DNA from: Bacteroidales bacterium
GTDB lineage: Bacteria; Bacteroidota; Bacteroidia; Bacteroidales; VadinHA17
Reading direction: 5' to 3'
NCBI GenBank assembly: GCA_013314865.1
Contig: JABUEV010000038.1
Span: 1-11,065, forward strand
DNA: 11,065 nucleotides
The position numbers and the translations under genes were made by a program. The notes beneath the pieces are model-generated. The model made no database searches, was not told the DNA's origin, and saw nothing but the letters and a program-made list of their open reading frames with translations. How positions within the stretch are numbered: the first letter of the stretch is position 1; the number at the start of each line of letters is the position of its first letter. Positions 1-7,251 of this stretch are shown piece by piece.

Positions 1-171
1 CATTTTTTGTGATGAGTTTTGTCGACCTGGCCGGGATTGGGGTCGACAGGCTTCCCTATTCTGATAGGCTGGATCAGCGGCATAAGCAATATCGGAACGG
101 GAATGATAATCCTGGTGGCATGCATGGTTTACCTGTGGATTGTGGCAATGTATTGTCTCAGAAAACAATAG
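1..171 (+). pseudogene. C-terminal fragment of a multi-span membrane protein, probably frameshifted
   Basis: From about position 25 to the TAG at 169-171, frame 1 encodes a very hydrophobic tail: a Gly/Pro-rich segment (PGLGSTGFPILIGW) and then a clear transmembrane helix (GMIILVACMVYLWIVAM) ending in CLRKQ. This resembles the last two helices of a transporter, perhaps of the major facilitator type. Upstream in the same frame are two consecutive TGA codons at 10-15. A hydrophobic stretch (FFVMSFV, 3-23) continues from the window edge in frame 3 instead. I infer a 1-nt indel near 20-30 joining the two, from mutation or sequencing error. The family cannot be fixed from about 50 residues. It lies upstream of the glycan operon on the same strand, where a sugar transporter would fit, but that is inference. 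Confidence 0.4.
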
Positions 172-195
172 GCAGGTGGTATAGTCCTGCAGTCA

Positions 196-307
196 TGTCG
201 AAGTCCCGCTTTGCGGGATAAACTCCGCGAAGATCCTCTGACGAAACTTCGTTTGTCAGGGCAAGCCCGACCGGATTGAAAATCCTGACAGGAGCGTCGG
301 GACAGTC
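196..307. repeat. Inverted-repeat copy A (hairpin-rich intergenic repeat)
   Basis: Bases 196-267 are the perfect reverse complement of 7086-7157 (72 bp, no mismatch). A second block, 290-307, is the perfect reverse complement of 6993-7010 (18 bp). Inside are two dyads: TCCCGC-TTT-GCGGGA at 204-218, and CTGAC...GTCAG at 238-259 with an inner AAAC/GTTT stem. The copy at 7 kb is longer between the two blocks because it carries an extra 31-bp tandem unit. It looks like a dispersed intergenic element; no coding capacity or transposase is evident. Confidence 0.85.
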
Positions 308-367
308 GTGAAGGCATGTAACAGAGCAGGTTTGTGTTTTTAAGTCAAATTGTTAAACAGGCATAAT

Positions 368-375
368 TAAATTTG
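368..375 (+). promoter_or_regulatory. Candidate Bacteroidota -7 promoter element for the glycan operon
   Basis: TAAATTTG matches the Bacteroidota sigma-ABfr -7 consensus TAnnTTTG. It lies about 100 bp before the first start codon at 476, giving a leader of roughly 95 nt. No good TTTG -33 box is found at the usual 19-21 bp spacing (a TTG lies only 15 bp upstream), so the call rests on one short motif. Confidence 0.28.
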
Positions 376-475
376 ATGTGATTATTTCTCCGGCTTTGGA
401 TTTTGGCGAACACAGTGAGCCAATCCCGCACAGCGGAATCAGACTTATTTTGTTAACAACTAAAACCAGAATATT

Positions 476-1744
476 ATGAAAAAATTTTCCAGGAGCAGAC
501 GTGATTTCATCAGGAAAGGCACTGCTGCAGCAGTTGCATTGACCATAGTACCCAGGCATGTATTGGGTGGCAATGGATTCACTCCGCCAAGCGACCAGCT
601 GACAAAAGGGATAATAGGTACAGGAGGCATGGGTCGCGGACATATACCTTATGAAGGAACTAGAGTGGTAGCTCTGTGCGATGTCGACAAAAATCATTTG
701 AATGAAGCAGTTGGACTTGCCGGCGGTAACGTTGCTGCCTATCATGATTTCCGCGAACTTCTTGCCAGACCCGATGTTGACATAGTCCATATTGCCACCC
801 CGCCGCACTGGCACGGAATAATGGCAAAGATGGCTGCTGAGGCAGGAAAGGATATCTGGTGTGAAAAGCCAATGACTCGAACTATCGGCGAAGGCATAAA
901 GGTAGTGGAGGCAGTAAAGAGGCATGGAAGAATGTTCAGGCTAAATACATGGTTCAGGTTTACAGATCAGTTTTACGGGCTTGGAACTACCGTCAGGCCT
1001 TTGAAAAAACTGGTCGACAGCGGCGTACTGGGCTGGCCGCTGAAAGTTACCGTAAGCGGCATAACCGGATATGACTGGAAGTTCTATTGGAGCGGGCTAC
1101 ATAATCTTACTCCGATGCCTGTACCCCCTGAACTTGATTATGACATGTGGCTGGGCCCGGCACCTTACAAACCATATAACCCTGAAAGAGTGCATTCAAA
1201 ATTCCGCGGTTACTGGGATTATGACGGTGGAGGCCTCGGTGATATGGGACAGCATTATCTCGATCCTGTGCAGTATATGCTTGGCAAGGATGAGACCGGA
1301 CCGGTTTCGGTCGAAATTGATGCCCCTCAACAGCATTATGACGCTGTCGGATCATGGAGACGAATAACTTATACCTACGCCGACGGATGCCAGATAATAC
1401 TCGACGGCGAAAACCGCGATACTGATGCCGCTTATATTGAGGGCCCGGGTGGAAAAGTCTTTAAGGGTTTCAGGTCAACCATTAAAGATATGCAGAAACT
1501 TATTGATTCACTGCCCGATCCTGAACCTCAGGTTACATCATTTACAGAATCAGTCAAAACCAGAAAGAAATTTGCACTGAATGAATCTAACGGCCATAGA
1601 TCGTGTTCTATAGTGAATCTTGGGGTGATTGCCTTGCGGCTTGGAAGAAACCTGAAATATGACCCGGACAAACAGCAGTTTATTGATGACGAGGCAGCAA
1701 ACAGGCTTATCAACCAGCCAATGCGCGGACCATGGAAAATATGA
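476..1744 (+). CDS. Tat-exported Gfo/Idh/MocA family oxidoreductase
   Basis: This is a 422-residue NAD(P)-dependent sugar oxidoreductase of the Gfo/Idh/MocA family. The N-terminus has a twin-arginine export motif (SRRDFIRKG, residues 7-15) followed by a hydrophobic stretch (AAAVALTIV), so the protein is probably folded with its cofactor and exported to the periplasm. The Rossmann nucleotide-binding loop is GTGGMG (48-53). The EKP motif typical of the family is at 130-132, and GLGDMGQH (253-260) supplies the conserved Asp and His of the substrate domain. The C-terminus ends in RGPWKI, as is common in exported Bacteroidota members. It is the first gene of a three-gene operon, with only 28 bp to the DUF1080 gene. 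In other Bacteroidota such pairs oxidise glycosides at C3 before 3-keto hydrolysis. Family and Tat motif are clear; substrate and exact reaction are inferred. Confidence 0.9.
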   Translation: MKKFSRSRRDFIRKGTAAAVALTIVPRHVLGGNGFTPPSDQLTKGIIGTGGMGRGHIPYEGTRVVALCDVDKNHLNEAVGLAGGNVAAYHDFRELLARPDVDIVHIATPPHWHGIMAKMAAEAGKDIWCEKPMTRTIGEGIKVVEAVKRHGRMFRLNTWFRFTDQFYGLGTTVRPLKKLVDSGVLGWPLKVTVSGITGYDWKFYWSGLHNLTPMPVPPELDYDMWLGPAPYKPYNPERVHSKFRGYWDYDGGGLGDMGQHYLDPVQYMLGKDETGPVSVEIDAPQQHYDAVGSWRRITYTYADGCQIILDGENRDTDAAYIEGPGGKVFKGFRSTIKDMQKLIDSLPDPEPQVTSFTESVKTRKKFALNESNGHRSCSIVNLGVIALRLGRNLKYDPDKQQFIDDEAANRLINQPMRGPWKI

Positions 1745-1760
1745 ATTATTTAAACGAAAC

Positions 1761-1765
1761 GGAGG
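1761..1765 (+). promoter_or_regulatory. Ribosome-binding site deciding the start at 1773
   Basis: GGAGG lies 7 bp before the ATG at 1773. The same reading frame is open back to an ATG at 1659, inside the oxidoreductase gene, but the Shine-Dalgarno match here and the signal peptide that begins at 1773 settle the start. Strong Shine-Dalgarno sequences are uncommon in Bacteroidota. Confidence 0.7.
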
Positions 1766-1772
1766 CTTATAT

Positions 1773-4700
1773 ATGAAAACATTCAGGATATTATCAATAG
1801 TATTCTTCTGCATGCTAACCTTTTCATCCGGGTTGCACGCTCAGGATAAAAGAACTCTTGAAACAAAAATTGCAGACCTGCTGGCACAAATGCCCGTAAA
1901 TGATCTCCGGCTTACCGATAAGCTCATGGGTGAGATGCTGCTCCTTGGAGAAGAAGGATTAAAGCAGATTTGCAGTCAGATTATTCCTGCCGGAACGGGT
2001 GATGATACCCGTGCAAGGTTTGCTGTGGAGAGTTTTTCAAGATTCATTTCTAAACCCGGAAATGATAACAACAGGGAGCTGTGGGAAAAGATTTGCATAG
2101 GTTTTATTGGAAGCAGGAATGATGCAGGTGTAAGGGATTTCTTTATAAAACAGCTTCAGCTCATTGGCGGAAGGAATTCCGTTAATACTCTTAAAGACCT
2201 GCTTAGTGTCAGGGATCTTTGCGAACCGGCGGTAGCGGCTCTCCAGTCAATTGGAGGAAGCGAAGCTGAATCAGCACTGGCAGATGCTCTGAAAAGCGGC
2301 AGTCTCCAATGCCCTGCATCAGTGCTTAATGCTCTTGCTTCAATGAAATCTTCTTTATCAGTGGACGAATATATAAGGTTTGCGTCCGACAAAAACCCGG
2401 ATATCAGGTCGTCTGCACTGAATGCCCCTGCACAGAGCGCCTCACCTCTGGCCTACCCTGTACTCGTAAGGGCAGCATCTTCAGCCGGTTACAAATGGGA
2501 ACCAACAGGAGCCGTAGATGCACTTCTGAATTACGCCAGGAATGTGGCAATGAAAGGTGACCTCAAAACTATGGACAAAATAAGCAAACTGATCATGTCG
2601 GAATGCAAGGATCCTTTATCAGTACACTACAGAATTGCCGCGCTTGAAAATATGATAAGCTTTCATAAGGCAGATGCTATGAAGCAAGTTATTAAGGCAA
2701 TGAAGGATCCGGATAAAGCTTTTCGCAATGGAGTCCTCCAGGCTTCGTTGTCGATATCCAGACCCGCAATCACAGAGGAGTGGATTAAATATTTTCCCAA
2801 AGCCCCTGCAGAAGCCAAACCTGAAATAATCACCATGCTGGGATTGCGTGGCGACAAGAATGCAATTCCCCTTCTGACATCAGCCTTATCGCATGAAGAT
2901 CAGAACGTGCGAATCGAATCTGCAACAGCACTCTCAAAGCTCGCAAAGGGAGAAGCAGTAAGTCCGCTGATAGGGTACCTGAAGAAATATACGGATAAAA
3001 ACGATCAGGAAGCTGCCAGAACTGCACTTATCAGCAGTGGTGGAAATGATATGGTTGCACAACTTCTGCCAGTATTGAAAGAGGGTCCGGCGGAAGCAAA
3101 GAAAACTGCTATGGAAATAATGGCCTGGAATAAAGGGAACCAGTACTTCAAAGAGATTCTTAATTTTACCTCTTCGAGCGATACTGCTCTCAGAAATACT
3201 GCCTACAGGTCGCTTTCAGCCATGGCAGAGCCTGGAGACCAGAAAGAACTTATTGATCTGATAATTAAAACAGCCGACCCTGAACTTGTCGGCTATGTCC
3301 GGGAGGCTCTTGCGACAGCTGCCGGAAAAATTGAAAATCCTTCCCAAAGATCCGAAGAGATTTTAAAAGCAATAAACGAAAAAGGCGCTAAAGAGAAGCT
3401 TATACCTGTTCTTGCACAAACAGGAGGAAGGGAAGCCCTTGCACTCGTTTTAAAAGAGTTTGAGCAAGGAAATCCTGAAATGCGTGACATTTGCTTTAAA
3501 ACACTTACATCATGGCATGATCATACTGCTTCCTCAGCGCTTTACGAGATTTGTGCCTCAGGAAACAAGACATTTGAAGCTCCAGCATTTGAAGGGTATG
3601 TCAGACAGGTACGCACAGCACAACTGCCTGACGAGCAGAAACTTCTCCTCCTCAGAAAGATCATGCCTTATGCACGGAGTGCACAGAGGAAAAACCAGAT
3701 CATAAGTGAGATTGGCAGATTGAAAACATACCAGGCACTCTTTTTTGTCTCAAATTATCTCGATGATCCGGAGACATCCTCAGCTGCTGCTTCAGCGGCA
3801 ATGAATATAGCTTTGCCTTCTTCGGGTTCTTCCAATGGCATGTACGGAACAATGGTACGGGATATTCTGACCAGAGCTATCCCTAAACTGACGGGCTCTG
3901 AAAGCGAATATGAAAAGGAAAGGGTTGTTAAATATCTTGCATCTATGTCTGCCGATGAGGGTTTCAAACCTATGTTCAACGGCAAGGATCTGACCGGGTG
4001 GCAGGGCCTGGTTGAGAATCCTATCGCAAGGGCTAAAATGAGAAAGACAGACCTTGAACGCAAACAGGCGGAAGCAAATGTTAAAGTACCGGCAAACTGG
4101 AGTGTCAAAGATGGTTGTATATGGTTTAACGGGAAAGGAGACAACCTATGCTCTGTGGTTGAATATGGCGATTTTGAACTGCTGGTCGACTGGAAAATCT
4201 CAAAAGGAGGCGACAGCGGTATTTATCTCAGGGGAACCCCGCAGGTTCAGATTTGGGATACATCAAGAACTGAAGTAGGCGCTCAGGTGGGCTCAGGAGG
4301 TTTATATAACAACCAGAAAAATCCCTCTAAACCTCTTAAAGTCGCTGACAACCCTGTGGGCGACTGGAATACTTTCCGCATTATAATGATCGGAGAGAAG
4401 GTCTCCGTATGGCTGAACGGCGAACTGGTTGTCGACAATGTAACTATGGAAAACTACTGGGACAGAAGTATCCCCATTTTTCCTAAAGGCCCGATTGAAC
4501 TCCAGGCTCATGGCACTGACCTTGCCTTCAGGGATATCTACGTAAGGGAAATAAGCGAAAAGGAATATAACCTGACACCTGAAGAAAAAGCTGACGGCTT
4601 TGTCGCACTTTTCAACGGAAGAAATCTTGATAACTGGATTGGTGATAAGAAATCATATGTTGTGGAAGACGGAATGATTGTCATAAAACCACAGGAAGGA

Positions 4701-5177
4701 AGCGGCGGCAATCTCTACACTGAAAAGGAATACTCTGATTTCATCTTCCGTTTTGAATTTCAACTCACGCCTGCGGCAAACAACGGACTGGGAATAAGGG
4801 CACCTCTTGAAGGAGACGCAGCTTATGTGGGAATGGAATTGCAAATACTCGATGACACTGCACCTGTTTATGCAAACCTCAGACCATACCAGTATCACGG
4901 TTCAATTTATGGTGTTGTTCCGGCAAAAAGAGGATTCCTCAAACCGGTTGGCGAATGGAATTATGAGGAGGTCTATGCAAAAGACACACACATAAGGATT
5001 ACTCTTAATGGAAATGTGATAGTTGATGCCGATATTGCCGAAGCAAGGGATAAGGGAACAATGGACGGCAACCAGCATCCCGGGTTGAAAAACAAATCCG
5101 GTCATATAGGATTCCTTGGTCATGGTTCAGTTGTGAAATTCAGAAATATTAGAATAAAGGAGCTTGCTTCACAGTAA
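1773..5177 (+). CDS. Secreted HEAT-repeat protein with two C-terminal DUF1080 (3-keto-disaccharide hydrolase) domains
   Basis: This is a 1134-residue exported protein. Residues 1-23 form a Sec signal peptide ([12 protein letters not shown]...GLHA, cleavage before QDK). Residues ~30-720 are helical HEAT/Armadillo-like repeats, for example [19 protein letters not shown], expected to form a binding scaffold. Two DUF1080 (PF06439) concanavalin-like domains follow, at ~728-926 and ~941-1134, each opening with an FNG(K/R)(D/N)L..W motif. The first has [10 protein letters not shown] (812-821) and PQVQIWD (823-829). The second has NNGLGIRAP (1003-1011) and MELQILDD (1021-1028). These differ enough that a recent tandem duplication is unlikely. 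DUF1080 proteins cleave 3-keto-glycosides made by Gfo/Idh/MocA oxidoreductases, which matches the gene immediately upstream. Single-domain members are around 200-300 residues, so this is an unusually large fusion. The domain assignment is firm; catalysis by both domains is not shown. Confidence 0.9.
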   Translation: MKTFRILSIVFFCMLTFSSGLHAQDKRTLETKIADLLAQMPVNDLRLTDKLMGEMLLLGEEGLKQICSQIIPAGTGDDTRARFAVESFSRFISKPGNDNNRELWEKICIGFIGSRNDAGVRDFFIKQLQLIGGRNSVNTLKDLLSVRDLCEPAVAALQSIGGSEAESALADALKSGSLQCPASVLNALASMKSSLSVDEYIRFASDKNPDIRSSALNAPAQSASPLAYPVLVRAASSAGYKWEPTGAVDALLNYARNVAMKGDLKTMDKISKLIMSECKDPLSVHYRIAALENMISFHKADAMKQVIKAMKDPDKAFRNGVLQASLSISRPAITEEWIKYFPKAPAEAKPEIITMLGLRGDKNAIPLLTSALSHEDQNVRIESATALSKLAKGEAVSPLIGYLKKYTDKNDQEAARTALISSGGNDMVAQLLPVLKEGPAEAKKTAMEIMAWNKGNQYFKEILNFTSSSDTALRNTAYRSLSAMAEPGDQKELIDLIIKTADPELVGYVREALATAAGKIENPSQRSEEILKAINEKGAKEKLIPVLAQTGGREALALVLKEFEQGNPEMRDICFKTLTSWHDHTASSALYEICASGNKTFEAPAFEGYVRQVRTAQLPDEQKLLLLRKIMPYARSAQRKNQIISEIGRLKTYQALFFVSNYLDDPETSSAAASAAMNIALPSSGSSNGMYGTMVRDILTRAIPKLTGSESEYEKERVVKYLASMSADEGFKPMFNGKDLTGWQGLVENPIARAKMRKTDLERKQAEANVKVPANWSVKDGCIWFNGKGDNLCSVVEYGDFELLVDWKISKGGDSGIYLRGTPQVQIWDTSRTEVGAQVGSGGLYNNQKNPSKPLKVADNPVGDWNTFRIIMIGEKVSVWLNGELVVDNVTMENYWDRSIPIFPKGPIELQAHGTDLAFRDIYVREISEKEYNLTPEEKADGFVALFNGRNLDNWIGDKKSYVVEDGMIVIKPQEGSGGNLYTEKEYSDFIFRFEFQLTPAANNGLGIRAPLEGDAAYVGMELQILDDTAPVYANLRPYQYHGSIYGVVPAKRGFLKPVGEWNYEEVYAKDTHIRITLNGNVIVDADIAEARDKGTMDGNQHPGLKNKSGHIGFLGHGSVVKFRNIRIKELASQ

Positions 5178-5201
5178 TAAGACATTAAAAATAAGATAAT
5201 T

Positions 5202-6650
5202 ATGCGTTCAGTATTGCTGTTATCAACTGCATTTGTGCTTTGGATAAGCGCTTGTACAGTGGTAAAACCTCCTGAGCCTTACGGCCCGCTGCCTTCTGAA
5301 AGACAACTTGCATGGCATGAACTGGAATATTATATGTTTGTCCATTTTACTGTTAACACTTTCACAGATAAGGAATGGGGTTATGGTGATGAGGAACCCT
5401 CAGTCTTCAATCCTGCTGAGCTGGATTGCCGTCAGTGGGCACGTGTGGCCAAAGAGGCCGGAATGAAGGGTATAATAATTACCGCAAAACATCATGACGG
5501 ATTTTGCCTGTGGCCTTCAGCTTTTACAGAACACTCTGTCAAAAACTCAAATTGGCGCAACGGGCAAGGAGATGTCCTTAAGGAACTAAGGGAAGCATGC
5601 AACGAATACGGATTGAAAATGGGAATCTATCTCTCTCCGTGGGACAGGAATTCTGCAGTTTACGGAACCCCTGAATACCTCACTTATTACAGGAACCAGT
5701 TGAGAGAGCTCTTAACACAATACGGAGAAATATTTGAAGTATGGTTTGACGGTGCAAATGGCGGTGACGGGTACTATGGCGGAGCAAGGGAGACACGCCG
5801 GATCGACAATAAAACCTATTACGACTGGGCCAATACTCACGCAATAGTGCGTGAATTACAGCCGCAGGCCGTAATGTTCAGCGATGCAGGACCCGATGTC
5901 AGGTGGGTTGGAAATGAAAGAGGCATGGGGAGCCTTACAAACTGGTGCCTGCTGAATAAGGATGAGATGTATCCGGGCGGCGACTTTGCTTCAATACTCG
6001 GAGAAGGCCACGAAAACGGAAAATACTGGGTGCCGGCCGAAGTTGACGTCTCAATTAGGAGAGGATGGTTCTATCATCCTTCACAGGATTCAATCGTAAG
6101 AAGTCCTGAAAATCTGCTCGAACTTTATTATTCTTCTGTAGGAAGAAACAGTAACCTGCTGTTGAATGTGCCTCCCGACAGGAGAGGACTTTTGCATGAA
6201 AATGATGTGAAATCACTGCTGGCTTTCAGGGAGCTTCGTGAAAAGGAATTTGAAAGAGAACTGGCAAAGGGAAAGAGGGCTACCGCTTCATCTGTAAGAG
6301 GGAAAAAGTTTACTGCTGGAAATGTTAATGACGGAAATCCGGAAACTTACTGGGCAACTCCTGATGATGTAACTTCTGCGAATGTTACGATTGACCTGGG
6401 AGAGGAAACAGAAGTAAACCGGATTATGCTCCAGGAATACATAAAACTCGGACAGAGAGTAAAGGAATTTAAAGTAGAAGCTTTATCAGGAGACCAATGG
6501 ATTAACCTTGTTGACGGTACAACCATAGGATACAAAGTCATCCGCAGATTCCCGGTTGTAAAAGCCTCTAAAGTCAGGGTAACCATAACAAGCTCAAAAG
6601 CATGCCCGGTCATTTCAAACATTGAGCTTTACCGCGCACCGGGAGAATAG
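5202..6650 (+). CDS. GH29 alpha-L-fucosidase lipoprotein with C-terminal discoidin-like (F5/8 type C) domain
   Basis: This 482-residue protein is predicted to remove terminal alpha-L-fucose from glycans. A lipoprotein signal ends in the lipobox ISAC, with the lipidated cysteine at residue 18, so it is probably membrane-anchored on the periplasmic or outer surface. The GH29 barrel covers ~35-350: MFVHFTVNTFTDKEWGYG (45-62), AKHHDGFCLWPS (95-106) and FEVWFDGANG (178-187), where D183 is the likely nucleophile. E280 in the WVPAEVDVSIR segment is a candidate acid/base. The barrel resembles subfamily GH29-B, whose members prefer alpha-1,3/1,4-fucosyl linkages. Residues ~358-478 form a beta-rich F5/8 type C carbohydrate-binding-like domain (TASSV, DGNPETYWATPDD, VTIDLGE). 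The start follows the DUF1080 stop by 24 bp, so it is co-transcribed as the last gene of the operon. The family is confident; the linkage preference is inference. Confidence 0.92.
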   Translation: MRSVLLLSTAFVLWISACTVVKPPEPYGPLPSERQLAWHELEYYMFVHFTVNTFTDKEWGYGDEEPSVFNPAELDCRQWARVAKEAGMKGIIITAKHHDGFCLWPSAFTEHSVKNSNWRNGQGDVLKELREACNEYGLKMGIYLSPWDRNSAVYGTPEYLTYYRNQLRELLTQYGEIFEVWFDGANGGDGYYGGARETRRIDNKTYYDWANTHAIVRELQPQAVMFSDAGPDVRWVGNERGMGSLTNWCLLNKDEMYPGGDFASILGEGHENGKYWVPAEVDVSIRRGWFYHPSQDSIVRSPENLLELYYSSVGRNSNLLLNVPPDRRGLLHENDVKSLLAFRELREKEFERELAKGKRATASSVRGKKFTAGNVNDGNPETYWATPDDVTSANVTIDLGEETEVNRIMLQEYIKLGQRVKEFKVEALSGDQWINLVDGTTIGYKVIRRFPVVKASKVRVTITSSKACPVISNIELYRAPGE

Positions 6651-6662
6651 GGGAGAGTGAGA

Positions 6663-6745
6663 GGTAATCAGTAATCCCTGCCCGACTGACGCGGTCAGGC
6701 GGGGGTATTCGGTATTCGGTAATCGGTAGTCGGTAGTCGGTAATC
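6663..6745. repeat. 7-bp tandem array (GGTAATC / GGTATTC / GGTAGTC)
   Basis: Two units (GGTAATC, AGTAATC) occupy 6663-6676 and six more occupy 6704-6745: GGTATTC twice, GGTAATC, GGTAGTC twice, GGTAATC. A GC-rich hairpin separates the two groups. Units vary only at the fifth base, and at the first base of the second unit. Confidence 0.85.
6681..6703 (+). terminator. GC-rich hairpin downstream of the fucosidase gene
   Basis: CCCGACTGAC and GTCAGGCGGG form a 10-position stem with one mismatch around a 3-nt GCG loop, starting 31 bp after the fucosidase stop. It could end transcription of the glycan operon. No T-tract follows, so it may equally be just one of the dyads of the repeat mosaic. Confidence 0.4.
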
Positions 6746-6764
6746 ATAAAAGATCAAAACCAAA

Positions 6765-6784
6765 AGACTAATAGACCAGTAGAC
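6765..6784. repeat. Short 8-bp AGACCAGT array
   Basis: AGACTAAT, AGACCAGT and a partial AGAC run head to tail. The same unit forms a longer array at 10375-10402 in the second mosaic. Confidence 0.7.
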
Positions 6785-6799
6785 AACTTCTATAAATTT

Positions 6800-6815
6800 C
6801 CCCCTTTGAAGGGGG
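6800..6815. repeat. CCCCCTT-TG-AAGGGGG hairpin
   Basis: A perfect 7-bp inverted repeat, followed by TTAGGGGGAT. This short palindrome with its trailing sequence resembles an intergenic element I associate with many Bacteroidota genomes. It may act as a bidirectional RNA stem-loop. Confidence 0.6.
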
Positions 6816-6833
6816 TTAGGGGGATGTATTGAA

Positions 6834-6868
6834 GGCACAGGGCACGGTGCACAGGGCTCAGGGCACAC
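6834..6868. repeat. 7-bp GGCACAG tandem array
   Basis: Five 7-bp units in a row: GGCACAG, GGCACGG, TGCACAG, GGCTCAG, GGCACAC. Related sequence (GCACAGGGCTCAGG) opens the second mosaic at about 10115-10128. Confidence 0.75.
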
Positions 6869-6905
6869 TTGTCCTCCGAAGCCTTGGCGAAGGAGGAGGG
6901 CATAG

Positions 6906-6953
6906 AGGGTTTCAGAGTTTCAGGGTTTCAGAGTTTCAGGGTTTCAGAGTTTC
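6906..6953. repeat. 8-bp AGGGTTTC/AGAGTTTC alternating array
   Basis: Six 8-bp units alternate exactly between AGGGTTTC and AGAGTTTC, giving a 16-bp higher-order unit repeated three times with no error. A shorter degenerate run of TTTCAGGG precedes the equivalent block at 10.2 kb. Confidence 0.88.
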
Positions 6954-6981
6954 AGGGATTAAAAATTTCAGAGATATAGTT
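6950..6981. repeat. Conserved 32-bp block, copy 1
   Basis: It matches 10220-10251 on the same strand at 31 of 32 positions (one A/T difference, at 6958 versus 10228). The core is TAAAAATTTCAGAGATATAG. In both mosaics it follows the TTTCAGGG array, so it behaves as a fixed module of the mosaic. Confidence 0.85.
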
Positions 6982-6992
6982 ACAGGAATCCA

Positions 6993-7157
6993 GACTGTCC
7001 CGACGCTCCTGACGATCCATCAGTCGACGGATGTCAGGATCTGAGATACGGTCAGGCCTGCCCTGACAAACGAAGTTTCGTCAGTGGCTTGCCCTGACAA
7101 ACGAAGTTTCGTCAGAGGATCTTCGCGGAGTTTATCCCGCAAAGCGGGACTTCGACA
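6993..7157. repeat. Inverted-repeat copy B, with internal 31-bp tandem duplication
   Basis: 7086-7157 is the exact reverse complement of 196-267, and 6993-7010 that of 290-307. This copy also contains the 25-bp unit at 7060-7084 again at 7091-7115 (period 31 bp), each carrying the CTGAC...GTCAG dyad, so it has one more hairpin than copy A. The two copies flank the whole glycan operon in opposite orientation. Confidence 0.88.
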
Positions 7158-7158
7158 A

Positions 7159-7214
7159 GAACTCAAGACTGCAAGACTGCACAACTGCACAACTGCACGA
7201 CTGCACGACCGAAC
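7159..7214. repeat. 8-bp GACTGCAC tandem array
   Basis: Seven 8-bp units in a row: GAACTCAA, GACTGCAA, GACTGCAC, AACTGCAC, AACTGCAC, GACTGCAC, GACCGAAC. The same family (GACTGCAT/GACTGCAA) recurs at 10261-10300. It ends 38 bp from the ancestral stop codon of the nitroreductase gene. Confidence 0.85.
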
Positions 7215-7251
7215 AAAGGCGCAGGACCAAAATGCAAACATAGAGTATCTA

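Larger units (their letters stand above)
172..475. other. Intergenic region upstream of the glycan operon
   Basis: There is no supportable gene here. It contains the hairpin-rich repeat at 196-307, whose inverted partner lies near 7.0 kb, and a possible -7 promoter box at 368-375. Between 400 and 440 there is more imperfect dyad sequence (GGATT..GGC pairing with GCCAATCC, then TCCCGC..GCGGA), resembling the small hairpins of the repeat. Reverse-strand reading frames here share a peptide with one near 7.1 kb only because both read through the repeat. Confidence 0.6.
6651..7251. other. Intergenic repeat mosaic 1
   Basis: About 600 bp without a supportable gene, made almost entirely of short tandem arrays and dyads. 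In order: 7-bp GGTAATC-type units, a GC-rich hairpin, AGACCAGT units, a CCCCCTT/AAGGGGG hairpin, 7-bp GGCACAG units, an imperfect CCTCC...GGAGG dyad, 8-bp AGGGTTTC/AGAGTTTC units, a conserved 32-bp block, inverted-repeat copy B, and 8-bp GACTGCAC units. Short reading frames across it are low-complexity and show no recognisable protein. Confidence 0.75.

Noticed and set aside
129..317. Minus-strand reading frame sharing the peptide RGSSRSLSRKAGLR with a plus-strand frame at 7084-7281
   Set aside because: Both frames simply read through the two copies of the hairpin-rich inverted repeat. Similarity is at the DNA level, composition is low-complexity, and no start signals or protein family are evident.
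353..925. 190-residue minus-strand reading frame opposite the oxidoreductase gene
   Set aside because: It is antisense to a well-supported gene, is Ser/Cys/His-rich without family motifs, and mirrors the codon use of the real gene.
1659..1772. Longer N-terminus for the HEAT-DUF1080 protein
   Set aside because: It would overlap the oxidoreductase gene by 86 bp and place the signal peptide 38 residues inside the protein. The GGAGG at 1761 and the signal peptide support the ATG at 1773.
6829..7044. Possible small protein in repeat mosaic 1
   Set aside because: It consists of translated 7- and 8-bp tandem repeats and ends within the inverted repeat; no domain or ribosome-binding site is seen.
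196..7157. Composite transposon or genomic island bounded by the inverted repeats
   Set aside because: There is no transposase, integrase or target-site duplication, and the enclosed genes look like ordinary Bacteroidota metabolism.
7159..7214. CRISPR-like array
   Set aside because: Units are only 8 bp and directly adjacent with no spacers; there are no cas genes.
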